Below are positions 22,453 through 32,889 of a stretch of 64,000 nt of DNA, one piece after another. A program made the position numbers and the translations under genes. The stretch spans positions 2,542,001 through 2,606,000 of the forward strand of contig JAQFWX010000001.1 of assembly GCA_027605045.1 (NCBI GenBank), in the 5' to 3' direction. How positions within the stretch are numbered: position 1 is the first letter of the stretch; each line of letters opens with the position of its first letter. Below the pieces are notes generated by a model. That model had not been told where the DNA came from. It made no database searches and saw nothing but the letters and a program-made list of their open reading frames with translations. This DNA comes from Phallus indusiatus. Lineage: Eukaryota > Basidiomycota > Agaricomycetes > Phallales > Phallaceae.

Positions 22453-24042
22453 ATGTCTGTCCGTAGCCTAACTATAATCGAAGATGCGATTTACAGCCCA
22501 GTTGATATCGCGACCTCATCGATTATCAGTAAATATAATTTATGTAAGAGTGTGTACTTTGTTATTTTATAGCTGATTGTGTTTTATCAGTGGCAATTAA
22601 CTCCCTGCTGTTATGGGACATTTTTGTCACCTTACCCAGAGAGGTACGCTGTAGTAGTACTTGATTTCTTTCTAATAATCTGAACCTTCGGACAGAAGAT
22701 ATATATATGGTCGTAAGATACTTTTCTGTGATACTATCATGACTAAACTAAATTTGAAGCTACTGAAAGATACCGCTCAAGGGTTAACTGGACTACTCTT
22801 TTTTATATAATCACTCGTTATTTGCCTTTCATCATCAGCGGGCACGTCAATTTTGCACTATGTCAGTTTATTGCGTATATATTGATGGGTTTTAAAGTAT
22901 TGGTTTCGCACTGCCACAGCTAAACCTATTCAACACACAGGAGTATTTTGACGACCCTGGTAGCCCTTCAAATCGATTCATTAAGATTTCGAGCATAGTC
23001 TATATTATTTCATGGTTCTTTGTATTGTGTTGTACCGACATACTTTTCATAAGACGGAGTAAGCAACAAGTACTTTCAGCCGATGCAAACAAAATCTGAC
23101 TAAAACTAGCCGTTGCATTATACGGTGGCTCAAGACTACTTTTGAAATTATTAGCTTGCTTATTTATTTGTGAAATTATTTCTGCGCTTGTCATTTTCTT
23201 CGTTTATACTTTCCTGACTCATGAGTTCGTAAGTAAGTACTGAATCTACGACAACTTTGCCCGGGTCGGTCTATCATACTGCTTTATTTTGTTTACAGTA
23301 CACAAGGTGTTCGTGCCAGGACTAGGCCCGAACATATATGTTACGTCTAGCATTTCGTTTTCGGAAACATACTTTGCGTACGTAGTCTATTTTCTTTCCA
23401 AACTATATTAATCACACTCAATTGATCCTCAGATTTGCCGAACTTATTCTCCAAGGTGTTTTGGTCGCACTCATCATGAACAAAGTATTCTTAGATTGGA
23501 AGTGGGAGATGAAAAGTGGTCATCTCAGTTCTATTTTGATCCGAGATGGTTTATGGAGCTACTTTTTGAATTTATGTGCGTAATCAGATTTACTACCGCA
23601 ACCTTTAACTCAAGTAGACTAGTTTCTTTGCTTTTAATTATCGTTCGCCCGTCGTGGCTGAGTGGTCCTAGTGGATTTCCCAATATACTGCAAGTACATC
23701 ATGCCTTCTTATTGTGGTTAATGATTGACACATAAAGCGAAAGGTGGTGCTATGTCAGCTTTTCAGTCACCGTAAGTGAATAATGATGTATCAAACAATT
23801 TATGAATGCTTACGGTGCAATTATAGAGCACTCGGTTAATTTTAAATATTCGTGAGATAGCAGCAAAGCAATCCGGATCGAATACTGTTACTGGAAATGC
23901 GTCTACTCTTGACTTTCAAGTCCATTCAGGAACTGGCTCAAATATGATTAGGACATTCTTTCAGTCCGGGACGGATGAACTATCGACGCCATATCATTAC
24001 CACGATCTAGGATATGATTCGGACTCTGATAACGGCGACTAG
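22453..24042 (+). CDS. DUF6533 seven-helix membrane protein E
   Basis: Intact model: MSVRSLTIIEDAI..SKYNL, AINSLLLWDIFVTLPRE (TM1), KIYIWSYRSRVNWTTLFYIITRYLPFIIS (TM2), an exon ending SIVYIISWFFVLCCTDILFIRR (TM3), RLLLKLLACLFICEIISALVIFF (TM4), FAELILQGVLVALIMNKVF (TM5), DGLWSYFLNL plus RPSWLSGPSGFPNIL (TM6), WCYVSFSVT plus STRLILNIREIAAKQSG (TM7), and a tail ending ELSTPYHYHDLGYDSDSDNGD. The donor after TM2 is GCACGT and the one after PNIL is GCAAGT, so two introns are GC..AG. The P of the IIPW motif is S and the P of PELI is A. Last exon and introns are nearly identical to gene D. Confidence 0.8.
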
Positions 24043-24626
24043 CCGTTAATAAAGCCTAAGGTGTCGATGGTTGGTCAATGGTAATATTAAATGGATGCAT
24101 GAAAAGTTTAGAGTACCTTCAGGCCCGTACAAAAATCATGTCATGCATGTAAGAGTCTGGACCTATGACTACTTTTAATCTTATCTTTTATTTCGTCTCA
24201 CTTACATCGTTTCGGAACGAGTTGCTTATATCTCTCCTTTATTTACATAATTACATAATTAGATGATCTTCATTTTAGGTATTTAAACTCGAGATGTAGA
24301 TATATTTTCCTTTAGTTTTTCTAACGAAGACTTACTACACTCAGTTTTGGGTGGTCCCTCCTTGTCCTTGAAGTTCTCGTTTAAAGGTGTTCCGGGCTTT
24401 TGCAATGCAACGGAGTATATATTTCGGATTTGATGTATTCCCAAAGTGTAGGTAATATTCTCAAAATAAGATCCGTCCAGCGATTTTACACGCCGTCTGA
24501 GTACGTGGGTGAAGGGCTATAGGAATTGATTGAATATATTCAAAAAAAAGTCCAGAAACAATTGACGTTGGCAAAAAAAACCGTTTTGCCGTTATTTAAG
24601 ACTATTGTATTGTCTGCGTCCGACGC
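24043..24626. other. Gap with no supportable gene
   Basis: AT-rich 3' flanks of gene E (+) and the HsbA-like gene (-), which converge here. The 88-codon + strand frame at 24526 is antisense to the last exon of the HsbA-like gene and has no coding character. Confidence 0.4.
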
Positions 24627-25543
24627 TCAAGAAAACTGTTGTCTGAGTATATCAAACTGTTTCTCGATATCTGGAATGGACTGTGTCGTAACCGACTTCT
24701 TATCCTGCAATTTTGCAAACACATCATTATCTTTCAACGGCAAAAGACGGTTAACTTCTTACCGGGGGTGTAAGAGAGATAATTTTTTGTAGATAATTCT
24801 AACAAAAAAAGAAAATCAGCATTCGTCCTTCTTTTCTTTTGATGTACATATGTACCACTGTGACAGTTTCAAGATTGTTGATGCTTTGGAGGATGACGGG
24901 CTTTAATCCACGAACGGCAGCAAACAGAGACTTTTGGCTAGCAGTGTCAGCAACCAAGGTTTCTATAAGCTTGTAGGCGGTCGCTAATCCGGTATAAGCT
25001 TGAGAGAATTCATCGTCTGAAATGACAGGAACACCCTATACGTATACGAGGTAGGACAGATTGGGATTTAGGATACTATTAGTGAGAGATAGAACAGGCT
25101 TACATTCAGGTCGGCGGATGCCTAACACGTGGTCAATGTTTGGGGATTTTAAATGCAGTGTTAAAACGTTTTGGGGCAAACCTTTTGAACGGAGTTTATA
25201 AGATTATTGAAAGCTTGTGTCCCCGCCTTTCCATTGGAAAAAGAAGAAGAAGAAGAATGGGCTTATAAGTTATTTGAATAATTGATGACACCACTGACAC
25301 ACCTGGAAAGCAGTCGCCTGATTTGGATACGTCGGAAGCTGTCTGACAAAATGATCACACGCCGTCTGATTCGGTTTTCGACAATGAGTACATATGCCGA
25401 TAGAAATTTGAGCGGAATACGGGAATACGCACGATTGCGTTTTGGATGTTTATAATATCAGGAATAATATCAGACACGGAGGTGGGGATGGAGGAAACAG
25501 AGACGAAAGCGGTAGCCAGAATGATAGCACGGAGAGAGACCAT
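24627..25543 (-). CDS. HsbA-like secreted protein
   Basis: Six-exon minus-strand model of about 155 residues. Exon 1 is a signal peptide plus domain start (MVSLRAIILATAFVSVSS, then SDIIPDIINIQNAI). Next come LPTYPNQATAFQ, AGTQAFNNLINSVQK, ASADLN and VPVISDDEFSQAYTGLATAYKLIETL..LKPVILQSINNLETVTV, and a last exon DKKSVTTQSIPDIEKQF..LRQQFS. Alternating helices with repeated small residues after a signal peptide, and the (D)I..I..AI..LP start, are typical of the hydrophobic surface binding protein A family. Those are secreted fungal proteins that coat hydrophobic surfaces and recruit cutinases. The assignment rests on pattern and not on a search, and the C-terminus is short for the family. Confidence 0.55.
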
Positions 25544-26063
25544 CGTCTGCTTGTTGGAGAGTTGGAGGTGGTTCGCTGGAAATGGACCTGTTTTATACGC
25601 GGAATCGGAGGAGTGGGATAAACTTGTTTTGAACCCGGAGATGATTACCGACGCATATTCGATTACTGAATACGATTACTTGGGACTCTCTGCACTATAA
25701 TGGGGTGCAATAAATGTAATTGAAAAGCACGCCGGAAGTCCTTCACATGTTCATACATAAATTTGTTTATGCATTTTCTGAAGAAAAAATGGTGATATTA
25801 ATGAACATGATCGACCTCGAAAATATTAGCGCAGTTCGGGGTACACGTGAAAACGACACTCACTACTAAATATGTATAGAAACTGGACCGAGAAATACTG
25901 GAACGGATAGTTCTGGGGTACGTTATGGTACGTTATGCCATCATGTCATATCATGTCACTGAGCCTCTAACGGTGGTTTGAATTATGTGACGAGAGGAGG
26001 AATGTCACACCAAAAGTTTTTTTTCGTTCCACTCTCGTGAATCACGTCTACAATGTCGTCCTC
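25544..26063. other. Intergenic, promoter of the HsbA-like gene
   Basis: No gene is supported. An imperfect tandem ACGTTATG(G/C)-type repeat lies near 25919-25950. Confidence 0.35.
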
Positions 26064-26746
26064 CTACACACCGTGGACGACCCATCCGTCCTGTCGTAAT
26101 ACGTCTACCGCTCGTATGGCATCTTCCGAGGGTACCAAGACATAGTCGGTGTTCCTACAAGAAGAGAAGAGAGACTGATGATAAGGCTTTCAAGTTTCGG
26201 AAGACAGGCATATCAAAAGGAAGAGTTTCACGAAACAAAAAAAAAGGCTCCGGATTCAAACGTTGCAAAACATTCCTTGAATTCGCTGAAGCCATACGAA
26301 AATTACGTAAACGCACCAAGTAGACAGGGCAAAAATGGGTATTTTGGCATCTTTGAGAGGTAATGTGAGATGATTGAGAATCCCCACCAAATCTATTAAC
26401 GATTCATTTGACGTGGTTATTATAATAGTAGTCGTCATTCTGATTGGTCATTCCCTTCAACAAGACTCAATAAGACCGAAGACATACTCAGTTCCATGGG
26501 GCCCTGCACTCGGATGCAACTCCACTTGGACATCTTCACTCCTTTCTCGGGTTCGTCGAGTTCGCCATCTATCACGATTGATATTTCTTCGCTCGTCCGC
26601 GTAATGGAAACAAAGCGATCACTGTTTTCGTAAACGAGATCGAGTGTCTGTTTGGAAAGGGTATGATTTGGTGGAAACTGATACAGAAAAAAGACTTTGG
26701 GTTGCAAATAGAGATCCAGCACAGCAGATTCCCCGGGTGGCGGCAT
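26064..26746 (-). CDS. ACT-domain protein
   Basis: Three-exon minus-strand model of about 150 residues. Exon 1 (MPPPGESAVLDLYLQPKVF..) ends KWSCIRVQGPMEL, cut by a GTATGT donor. Exon 2 reads NLVGILNHLTLPLKDAKIPIFALSTW. After a long intron, exon 3 reads NTDYVLVPSEDAIRAVDVLRQDGWVVHGV and TAG. The signature I.IVIDGELDEP..KWSCIRV.GPMEL..VGIL..L..PL.DAKIPIFALST..TDYVLVP is that of small ACT proteins, whose beta-alpha-beta folds bind amino acids. In the CASTOR-like group the domain serves as an amino-acid sensor; fungal members are uncharacterised. Divergent from the large + strand gene at 27008, with 261 bp between the start codons. Confidence 0.85.
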
Positions 26747-27007
26747 TCTTTGAAAGCCACAAGAAAAACAAGAAAAACAAAGAAAATCGACTAAAATTTG
26801 AAGGGTCTTTCAAGGGTTCGTCTCCCTTACGGTATCGCTGTCTCAGTGGTGTTTTGAATCTCCGCTCCAAATTTTAGACAGGGCTTAGACGAGTCGCCCC
26901 ACCCACAACGGTCCTGTCAAAACGCACACAGGGGGTTACACGCTCCGTCACAACGTTCCACGATCCTGAAGGGAAAAGAGGAACAACGGTCATTTTTCGA
27001 AAGAATA
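26747..27007. promoter_or_regulatory. Bidirectional promoter region
   Basis: 261 bp separate the start codons of the ACT-domain gene (-) and the low-complexity nuclear protein (+). A run of AAGAAAAACAAGAAAAACAAAG lies near 26760. The space is too short for two independent promoters of usual size, so shared control is likely. Confidence 0.35.
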
Positions 27008-28842
27008 ATGGACAGCAGCTCGGCCACAACCGCCCCACATCCAATTGGCATCAAAGCTCCTTCTTTACCGTTCTCCAACACCACCACGTCCACAACAGCC
27101 GCAACCGCAACCGCAACCACCACACGAAAGCGGTCCAGGGGCTCCTCAGAGGACGGCGAGGACGGCAATAACGGCGGCGGTAGTTCTGGGATCCCACCCT
27201 CTTCTAAAGAAGAAAAACGCCTCAAAGCAAGAGAGAGACAGCGGAGGAAACGAGAACGCGATAGATCTGGTCGAGATAGGTCCGGAGGCTCGTCATCTAT
27301 GGTCACTCTTTCACCATCTGTCGTACCTGTTGGTGTAGCTGGCGTAGGCGTAGGCGGTGTTTTTCCACCACCAGACGAAGAAGCTCCCCAAATGATGAAC
27401 ATGTATGGACATCACCCCCATCATCACCCTCCACCACCTCCGCCGGACGGTCTTGCTGATCCAAACTCGAGTCCTGGCGCCGCCTCAACGCCGAACGGAC
27501 ATGGAAGAGGAGGAGGCAACAACAACAGAGCACCCTCGGACTCGAGCAATCTAACACCAGAAGAGATGGCGAAGAAAGACAGAATACGAGTTGCAGCGAG
27601 AGAAAGACAACGTAAACATCGTGCGGCCGTCAAAGCAAAACGCATGGCCGAGATGGGCCTCGCTATCGTCGCTCCAGGCGGCGGAGTCGATCATCCTGCA
27701 GCATTGCACTATGTCATGAACGAGCACGGTGGTCCTTACGACCCGAGCATGCAAGATCCAACGGCCGCGCATCATCCACATCATCCACATCAACATCCAG
27801 GTCATCCACCACATCCACCACCGCCCCATCCACATCTTCAAGTTCTACCTGAACCTCCTTTTCCCGTTCCACAACCTCATATGACCTCGGGTCAGACATT
27901 CGCACAAACTCTACTTTTATCCATCTCGTGTACACCTATGCTTAAACAACACTTGTTACGGAGTCTACATCTATCAGAAGAAGAACTAGGCTCGTTAGAG
28001 CCTATGATCGCTTCGGCGTGGGATCACTGGGCTCATGATGTACGTCGTATTCGCCACCGAACATGTTTTTCATCAGATTACTCACAATGTGTGTGTAGCG
28101 AGCGTATCAGTACGCACCAGTCCCAGGCTCAGCAGACCACAACGGACCTTCAACGTCCTACAACATCCCTCCACATCCACCAGGCCCACCAGGCACCGGT
28201 CCACCCGGTCCAAGCCCACCAAACCCAACAACACAACCTCCACCTGGCGCAGGTACACCTTCCGCCGCCGCAGCAGCAGCATCAGGTAGCGGCCCATCAG
28301 GCAACACATCCAACCCACAACAACAACAACAACACCCATACTCTACCGATTTCCGCGAACGTTTTCAAAGACCGCTTATCACGCCTTTCCCGTCTAACGC
28401 ACCTCTCCTCCGACCGATGCACCATCCACATCTTTCGCATCCCCATATGCATCCGAACAATGCTAATGCTACTTCGGGCGGCAATCCGTCCACCGGTACG
28501 AATGGGAGTTTCGGAGACGACGAAGGTGGTAACGATTCAGATGGAGACGAAGGACACGAGCTGCCGAACGCAAAGTCACCTTCAAATGCTACAACCACCA
28601 TTACAGCTACTAATCCGGCCGCTGCCGCCGTTTCTGCTGCTACTGCTGCTGCTACGACTGCTAGTGATTCGATTGATCCGAATCTCGAGTCTGAAGGTAC
28701 GAGTCATGTGCGGACTGCTGAACCTAAGAATAGTAGTTCATCGACGACTGTGACGGTGCCGGTGACTCAGCAACAACAACAACAACAACCAGGACAACAG
28801 TCTGAACTTTCGACGGACAAAAAATTGGAGGAGATGGAATAG
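27008..28842 (+). CDS. Low-complexity nuclear protein with two basic ARERQR repeats
   Basis: Two exons. The donor GTACGT at about 28040 follows AWDHWAHD, and the acceptor is near 28110, giving about 590 residues. Residues 73-86 (KARERQRRKRERDR) and 196-212 (AARERQRKHRAAVKAKR) are two copies of a basic motif. They are separated by Gly-, Pro- and His-rich linkers, and the second copy is preceded by LTPEEMAKKDRIR. A conserved-looking helical stretch (FAQTLLLSISCTPMLKQHLLRSLHLSEEELGSLEPMI) lies near residues 300-340. The second exon is Pro-, Gln- and Ala-rich and ends in an acidic KKLEEME. This composition suggests a nuclear DNA- or RNA-binding regulator. It recalls fungal DUF3020-type proteins, but I cannot confirm that. 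No leucine zipper follows the basic repeats. Codon use and GC are higher than in the flanking arrays. Confidence 0.75.
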
Positions 28843-29600
28843 GTAGGATGTAGAGTGGAAAAATGAAGAGGAGGAAGGGGAAGAGGTGCTCGTACATACT
28901 GATTCGCTATCTGTTTTTTCTTTTCTTTTTCTTTTCTCTTTCTCTTTTCTTTTCTTTCTACGTGTGTTTTTCTCTGACTCTAGTATCTCTTGTCTCGCTC
29001 TCGATGTATTTTTTCTAGTCTTCTATCTTTTTTTCTCTCTCGATTTCAGCTACTACCGTACGTTACGTCTCTCCCCGCCTTTTATCTACCTAAACTTAGG
29101 CCTTTGTACCCAATAACGAAAAACATATTCTTTGCCTCATTTGTTGACTGCCCTTTCCTTTCTTTCTTTCATGTTTTTTTTCTTTTCTTCTCACCCCTGA
29201 GCCCGAGTGTTTGCGCACCTCGGCCGCGGACTTCGGAGCTCAACTCGCGGACTATCATACACGCTGCAATAGTGCCTGAATTCAAAAAAATAGGTTGACG
29301 TATTTGGAACTTCAAGCTTAACATAAATTCATTGTTCTTCTTTGTTTGTACTCCTTCCTTTACTCTTCCTTTTTCTGCTTCTGTATCACAGAACATTTCC
29401 CTCGAACTCGAAATCAGGTGATCATTCATGATGCATGATTTATGACATGACTCTTTACTTCTACGATGTATTACAATATTAATCTTTTTTTCTTTCCAGG
29501 GGAAATTTGTACTGCTTTATTAATAAACCAAAACCATTATTAGTCGATTTTCGTGTGCTGCATCGTGAAACCAGTTGAATTCAACGTTCATTGTTACATT
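28843..29600. other. Pyrimidine-rich 3' flank, no gene
   Basis: From about 28910 to 29200 the + strand is strongly T/C-rich (TTCTTTTCTTTTTCTTTTCTC and similar). This is probably the 3' UTR and downstream spacer of the preceding gene. Frames here are artefacts of base composition. Confidence 0.4.
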
Positions 29601-29611
29601 GAACATGTGGC

Positions 29612-29908
29612 ATGCAGCTCAATGATGTCAATAATAACGTGGTTCTCCGAACCTCTTTCATTATTCACCGGCAATGTGACTATTTGACAGGTATGCATGG
29701 TGGCTGTGCCTGGCTGGATATCATACATAATTATGAAGGTCTGGCCGAGACCGAGGAACCATCGCGGTACGCCAGTCAATTCAATTTTGATTATCGCAGT
29801 CAAAATGTTGGACCCTGGTATAGAAGATCTGAAAGTCTAGAATGTGTATTAATTGATTTATCGTCTATAAGGAAAAATCCTTCTCAGAGAGAAAAAAAAT
29901 TAAAGTAA
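29612..29908 (+). CDS. Uncertain 98-codon open frame
   Basis: An open + strand frame with mixed residues (YEGLAETEEPSRYASQFNFDY) and no recognised motif, signal peptide or splice evidence. It is isolated between the low-complexity gene and the tRNA-like elements. Confidence 0.2.
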   Translation: MQLNDVNNNVVLRTSFIIHRQCDYLTGMHGGCAWLDIIHNYEGLAETEEPSRYASQFNFDYRSQNVGPWYRRSESLECVLIDLSSIRKNPSQREKKLK

Positions 29909-30087
29909 ATTTATACTAGTGTTATATGTATGTACATTGACCTGACTCTGAATCGTTCATATGGCATACAATGCATATTTACAAACTAGCTTGACTCTCT
30001 ATTACAGCAGTTTGCAGACTCATTTGCACTCCGACAAGTCGCGCGTCGGATGTGCAAAAATGGGGTCGAGAAACCGAGTTTTCATGG

Positions 30088-30205
30088 CTCAGTGGCTGAA
30101 TTGCCGCTATTGCTTATGCTATTTTTCGGAGGTCGCTAGTTCGATTCTGGGACACTTTACCTTTTTTGGTACCTTAGAAAATTGTTTTTTTTTTCACAAA
30201 AAATT
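30088..30205 (+). repeat. tRNA-like element, + orientation
   Basis: Starts TGGCTCAGTGGCTGAATTGC, an A-box-like segment. About 45 bases later comes GCTAGTTCGATTCTGGGAC, B-box-like (GTTCGATTC). A T-rich tail with TTTTTTGG and a run of T follows. The tRNA fold is degenerate, so it is not annotated as a tRNA gene. It is a relative of the inverted element at 30312-30386. Confidence 0.5.
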
Positions 30206-30311
30206 GTCTCCAGATTTCAATGACACTTGAGATCTCGTAAAAATATCATGAAAGATATGATTTTTATGGGATTTTTTTTTTTGAACTCAGTACTAAGTGC
30301 AGTGGAAAATG

Positions 30312-30386
30312 ATTTTGAACAAAAAAGGGACACCCCAGAATCGAACTAGCAACTCCAATAAAATTACATAAACAGCAGTAGCAATT
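30312..30386 (-). repeat. tRNA-like element, inverted partner
   Basis: Read on the minus strand it gives TTGATTCAATTGCTACTGC..GGAGTTGCTAGTTCGATTCTGGGGTGTCCC, closely parallel to the element at 30088 (TGGCTGAATTGCCGCTATTGC..GGAGGTCGCTAGTTCGATTCTGGG). The two face each other across about 110 bp of T-rich sequence. A tRNA-derived SINE pair is the best explanation. Confidence 0.5.
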
Positions 30387-30556
30387 GAATCAAAGGAGGT
30401 TTTTTGAGTGTTGGAATCCCAGGACGATGAAGTAGCGGACACAAAGGTGTGTCTCTATAAGCGCTGTGACTAGCTACTATATACAGGAGTAACTCATATT
30501 CCAACATTGAGCTCAGCGGTAAAATAGTTTTTTTGCATTTAAATCACTTTATTTTA

Positions 30557-31290
30557 CTATCCTAATACAGTTCCTCTTTCCTCTTCGCTCCAAATGCTCT
30601 TTGACAACATTGTTCCTGCGACGAGGACAAGGAGTAGTAGAAAGGGGCGGAATCGAGTTGCATGAGGCGGTGAATGTGATATACGGTGAACATAAGAGTG
30701 TAAAAGGATGCGTATGTAGGAATGATTATGGTAGCTTCGCTCTGGGTTCTTTGAATAGTTCGCTCTCAATTTCACTTTATACGAGTTTAGCTCAAATAAA
30801 GGATAACCAATGATGATACATACGCGGTGACGGATTTTAAGCCCTGCCTAATCTGGGGTAACATATTGCTGAGGCACCGCATGGCAGTTTCGAGATAAAA
30901 AGTGATGGCTCGATGCAGGTTTGCGTATTGTGACGTTTTCATTGAAACGGCTAAGAAATCAGCGACTGTAGCTGGGTTTGTGGCACTTTGTGCCGGTAAG
31001 GTGATCCTTCCATTTAAGGATTTTGAGCCATGGGAGTAGTTATTGAGTTGGCAAAACTGTCGAGGAGAGGATGGAAGTGAAATCAGGTTGACTATTGTCC
31101 CAAAGAATGCAGAGATCGGTGGCTTGTGGAGTGTTCAGCTGTTCCCGGACACGAATGAAAACTTTGGGATTGGGATGAAAATAGGCATTTTGTACTTTGA
31201 CTATGCTATATCCGCGACGGGAAGAGAGATGTGGGTGTGCGTCAGATTGGTGTCACTGCTGTTCCATTCGGGTGCTGGACAAGTAGTGTG
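30557..31290 (-). CDS. Candidate spliced gene of unknown function
   Basis: A long minus-strand open frame reads PPISAFFGTIVNLISLPSSPRQFC..ATVADFLAVSMKTSQYANLHRAITFYLETAMRCL..IRQGLKSVTAY. After a probable intron with a GTATCA donor it continues LNSYKVKLRANYSKNP..RFRPFLLLLVLVAGTML..EEERGTVLG and a stop at 30557. That gives roughly 190 residues or more. The second part has a strongly hydrophobic segment (FLLLLVLVAG) near the C-terminus, suggesting a tail-anchored or membrane protein. No start codon is clear; an upstream exon with LTHTHISLPVADIA near 31220 is possible. No family recognised. Competing + strand frames exist at 30601 and 31043, but they look less coherent. Confidence 0.35.
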
Positions 31291-31299
31291 AAGCTTGAT

Positions 31300-32889
31300 A
31301 GCCAGAGCCGGAGGTGGTCACAATTGAGTGGTACTAGTGAGCTTTGTGGTATATTTATAGGTCCTCGGATACCGTGTCAATGGTAATCTACAAACTTGGC
31401 ATGGTCGGACCTTCGAGATACTAATTAAGTCTTGAAACTTGAAACCTTGCCATATCAGCGACTCTTTCAAAGCAAATATGAAAGTAATAACAATTACTCA
31501 GATCAAGTGTTGTAATGGTTACGGGTGGATGTGCGGATTGTGCGGGTAGTTGTGCGGATGGTGTGGGTGCGGGCGGGGATGGTGCGGGTGCTGGGTTGGA
31601 ATACCACTCGTCAGGACCACCAATTCACCTCTAAAAGTTGTCAGCGTGTGAATGAATTAGGGTCGTTTGTACTCATGTGATCCCGGAATAAGCATGAGTG
31701 GAATGAGGTGAATTCGGATTTCAGGCGGAAAGTATGTTCAAAGATTCCATCATCGCGAAACCTTATCATACTTTCAGTGTCCCATACTTGTTCAAGACTA
31801 AATTAAACCTTTGTTTCCGTACTTGATTAATTGATCACTGTGGCTAGACGACGAAACAGACTAGGTTAGCGGTGTTTGATAGACTGGGATATTGCTTTAG
31901 TGTTCCGTCATCAGCAAGATAAACGGTAACAAAGTACCAATGATGAGAGAAATTAGCATTTGCGTAACATAGAACGTCGCATTGGATTAGCTTACGTTTA
32001 GTGGACAGGAAAATAATCTTGTTCTTAGAAATTTGACTTGTTTCTTCCAACTTCGTGGAGAATCCTAGAAATAAATGAAGGGTTGGAAAAAAAAAAGAAA
32101 AAATCAATTTTAGAAATGAGTCTAATCTTGTAAAACAGCTTACCTATTAAGCAACTTGCCTTGAAGGCACTCGTTCGTCCCTCTGTAACCCGAGAATTCC
32201 ACCAGGTTACCTACCCATTGGGCCACTGGCAGTTACATACAGTAGCCGGGTAAAGGTAGTAAAGGTACTAAAACAACAATTGAAGCCATTCTATCCCCTT
32301 TCTATTACACACTCCCCATCAGGCATAACTGACTTACTGTTGTTGTAGACGTTGCTGTATCTCTGTCACTGGATCCATAGGCTGTCTTTGAACCACCGCT
32401 ACGAAGTCGGGTCCAGGTGTGAACTTCTCCTTTCGATTTGGATGGAAGGTCTTTGGGATTACCGGAGACATACTGTTCATATTTTTGAGTTCCTAGGATA
32501 TTCGACGTTATGGGTTGCTGTAATAGACGAATTCAACCATTTTTATAAGCATGAAATGCGTAGCTGGACTTTAAGTAGCAGTCGCGGTGGCCGGTCTATC
32601 CGATTCTATCGATAGAGTATATCCGCAGTGTTGAATATATCGTTGTCTAGACGATTGGGATTCCCTTTACGAACTATATCACTCAATTTATCTGACAGAT
32701 TACTTCGTTAATCCAGCGAAAGATGTCAGATAGTCAGATTTTACTTCACGATATATTAACTTGATACCTTCCACTTCCACTAAATAGAGGATACACGAAT
32801 TACATTGTTGTTAGATATTTATCTCAAAACAGGATTCAGACTTAATCAAACCCAAAGAAGATCAGCTACAAATTCTTCACTAACAACAC
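31300..32889. other. Gap with no supportable gene
   Basis: Includes a G-rich imperfect repeat of TGTGCGG/GGTGCGGG units (about 31535-31600) and, on the minus strand at about 32150-32235, a weak A-box-like CAGTGGCCCAATGGGTAGG without a good B box. No coding frame is convincing. Confidence 0.3.

Noticed and set aside
26917..27402. 161-codon minus-strand frame
   Set aside because: Antisense to the low-complexity nuclear protein; Pro/Thr/Gly-rich repeats produce mirror frames.
28910..29200. Long pyrimidine tract as a coding region
   Set aside because: The Phe/Ser/Leu-rich frames only reflect the T/C-rich composition of the 3' flank.
32150..32235. Possible tRNA or SINE on the minus strand (CAGTGGCCCAATGGGTAGG)
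   Set aside because: An A-box-like stretch is present, but no GGTTCGANTCC-type B box at the right distance, no fold and no target duplication.
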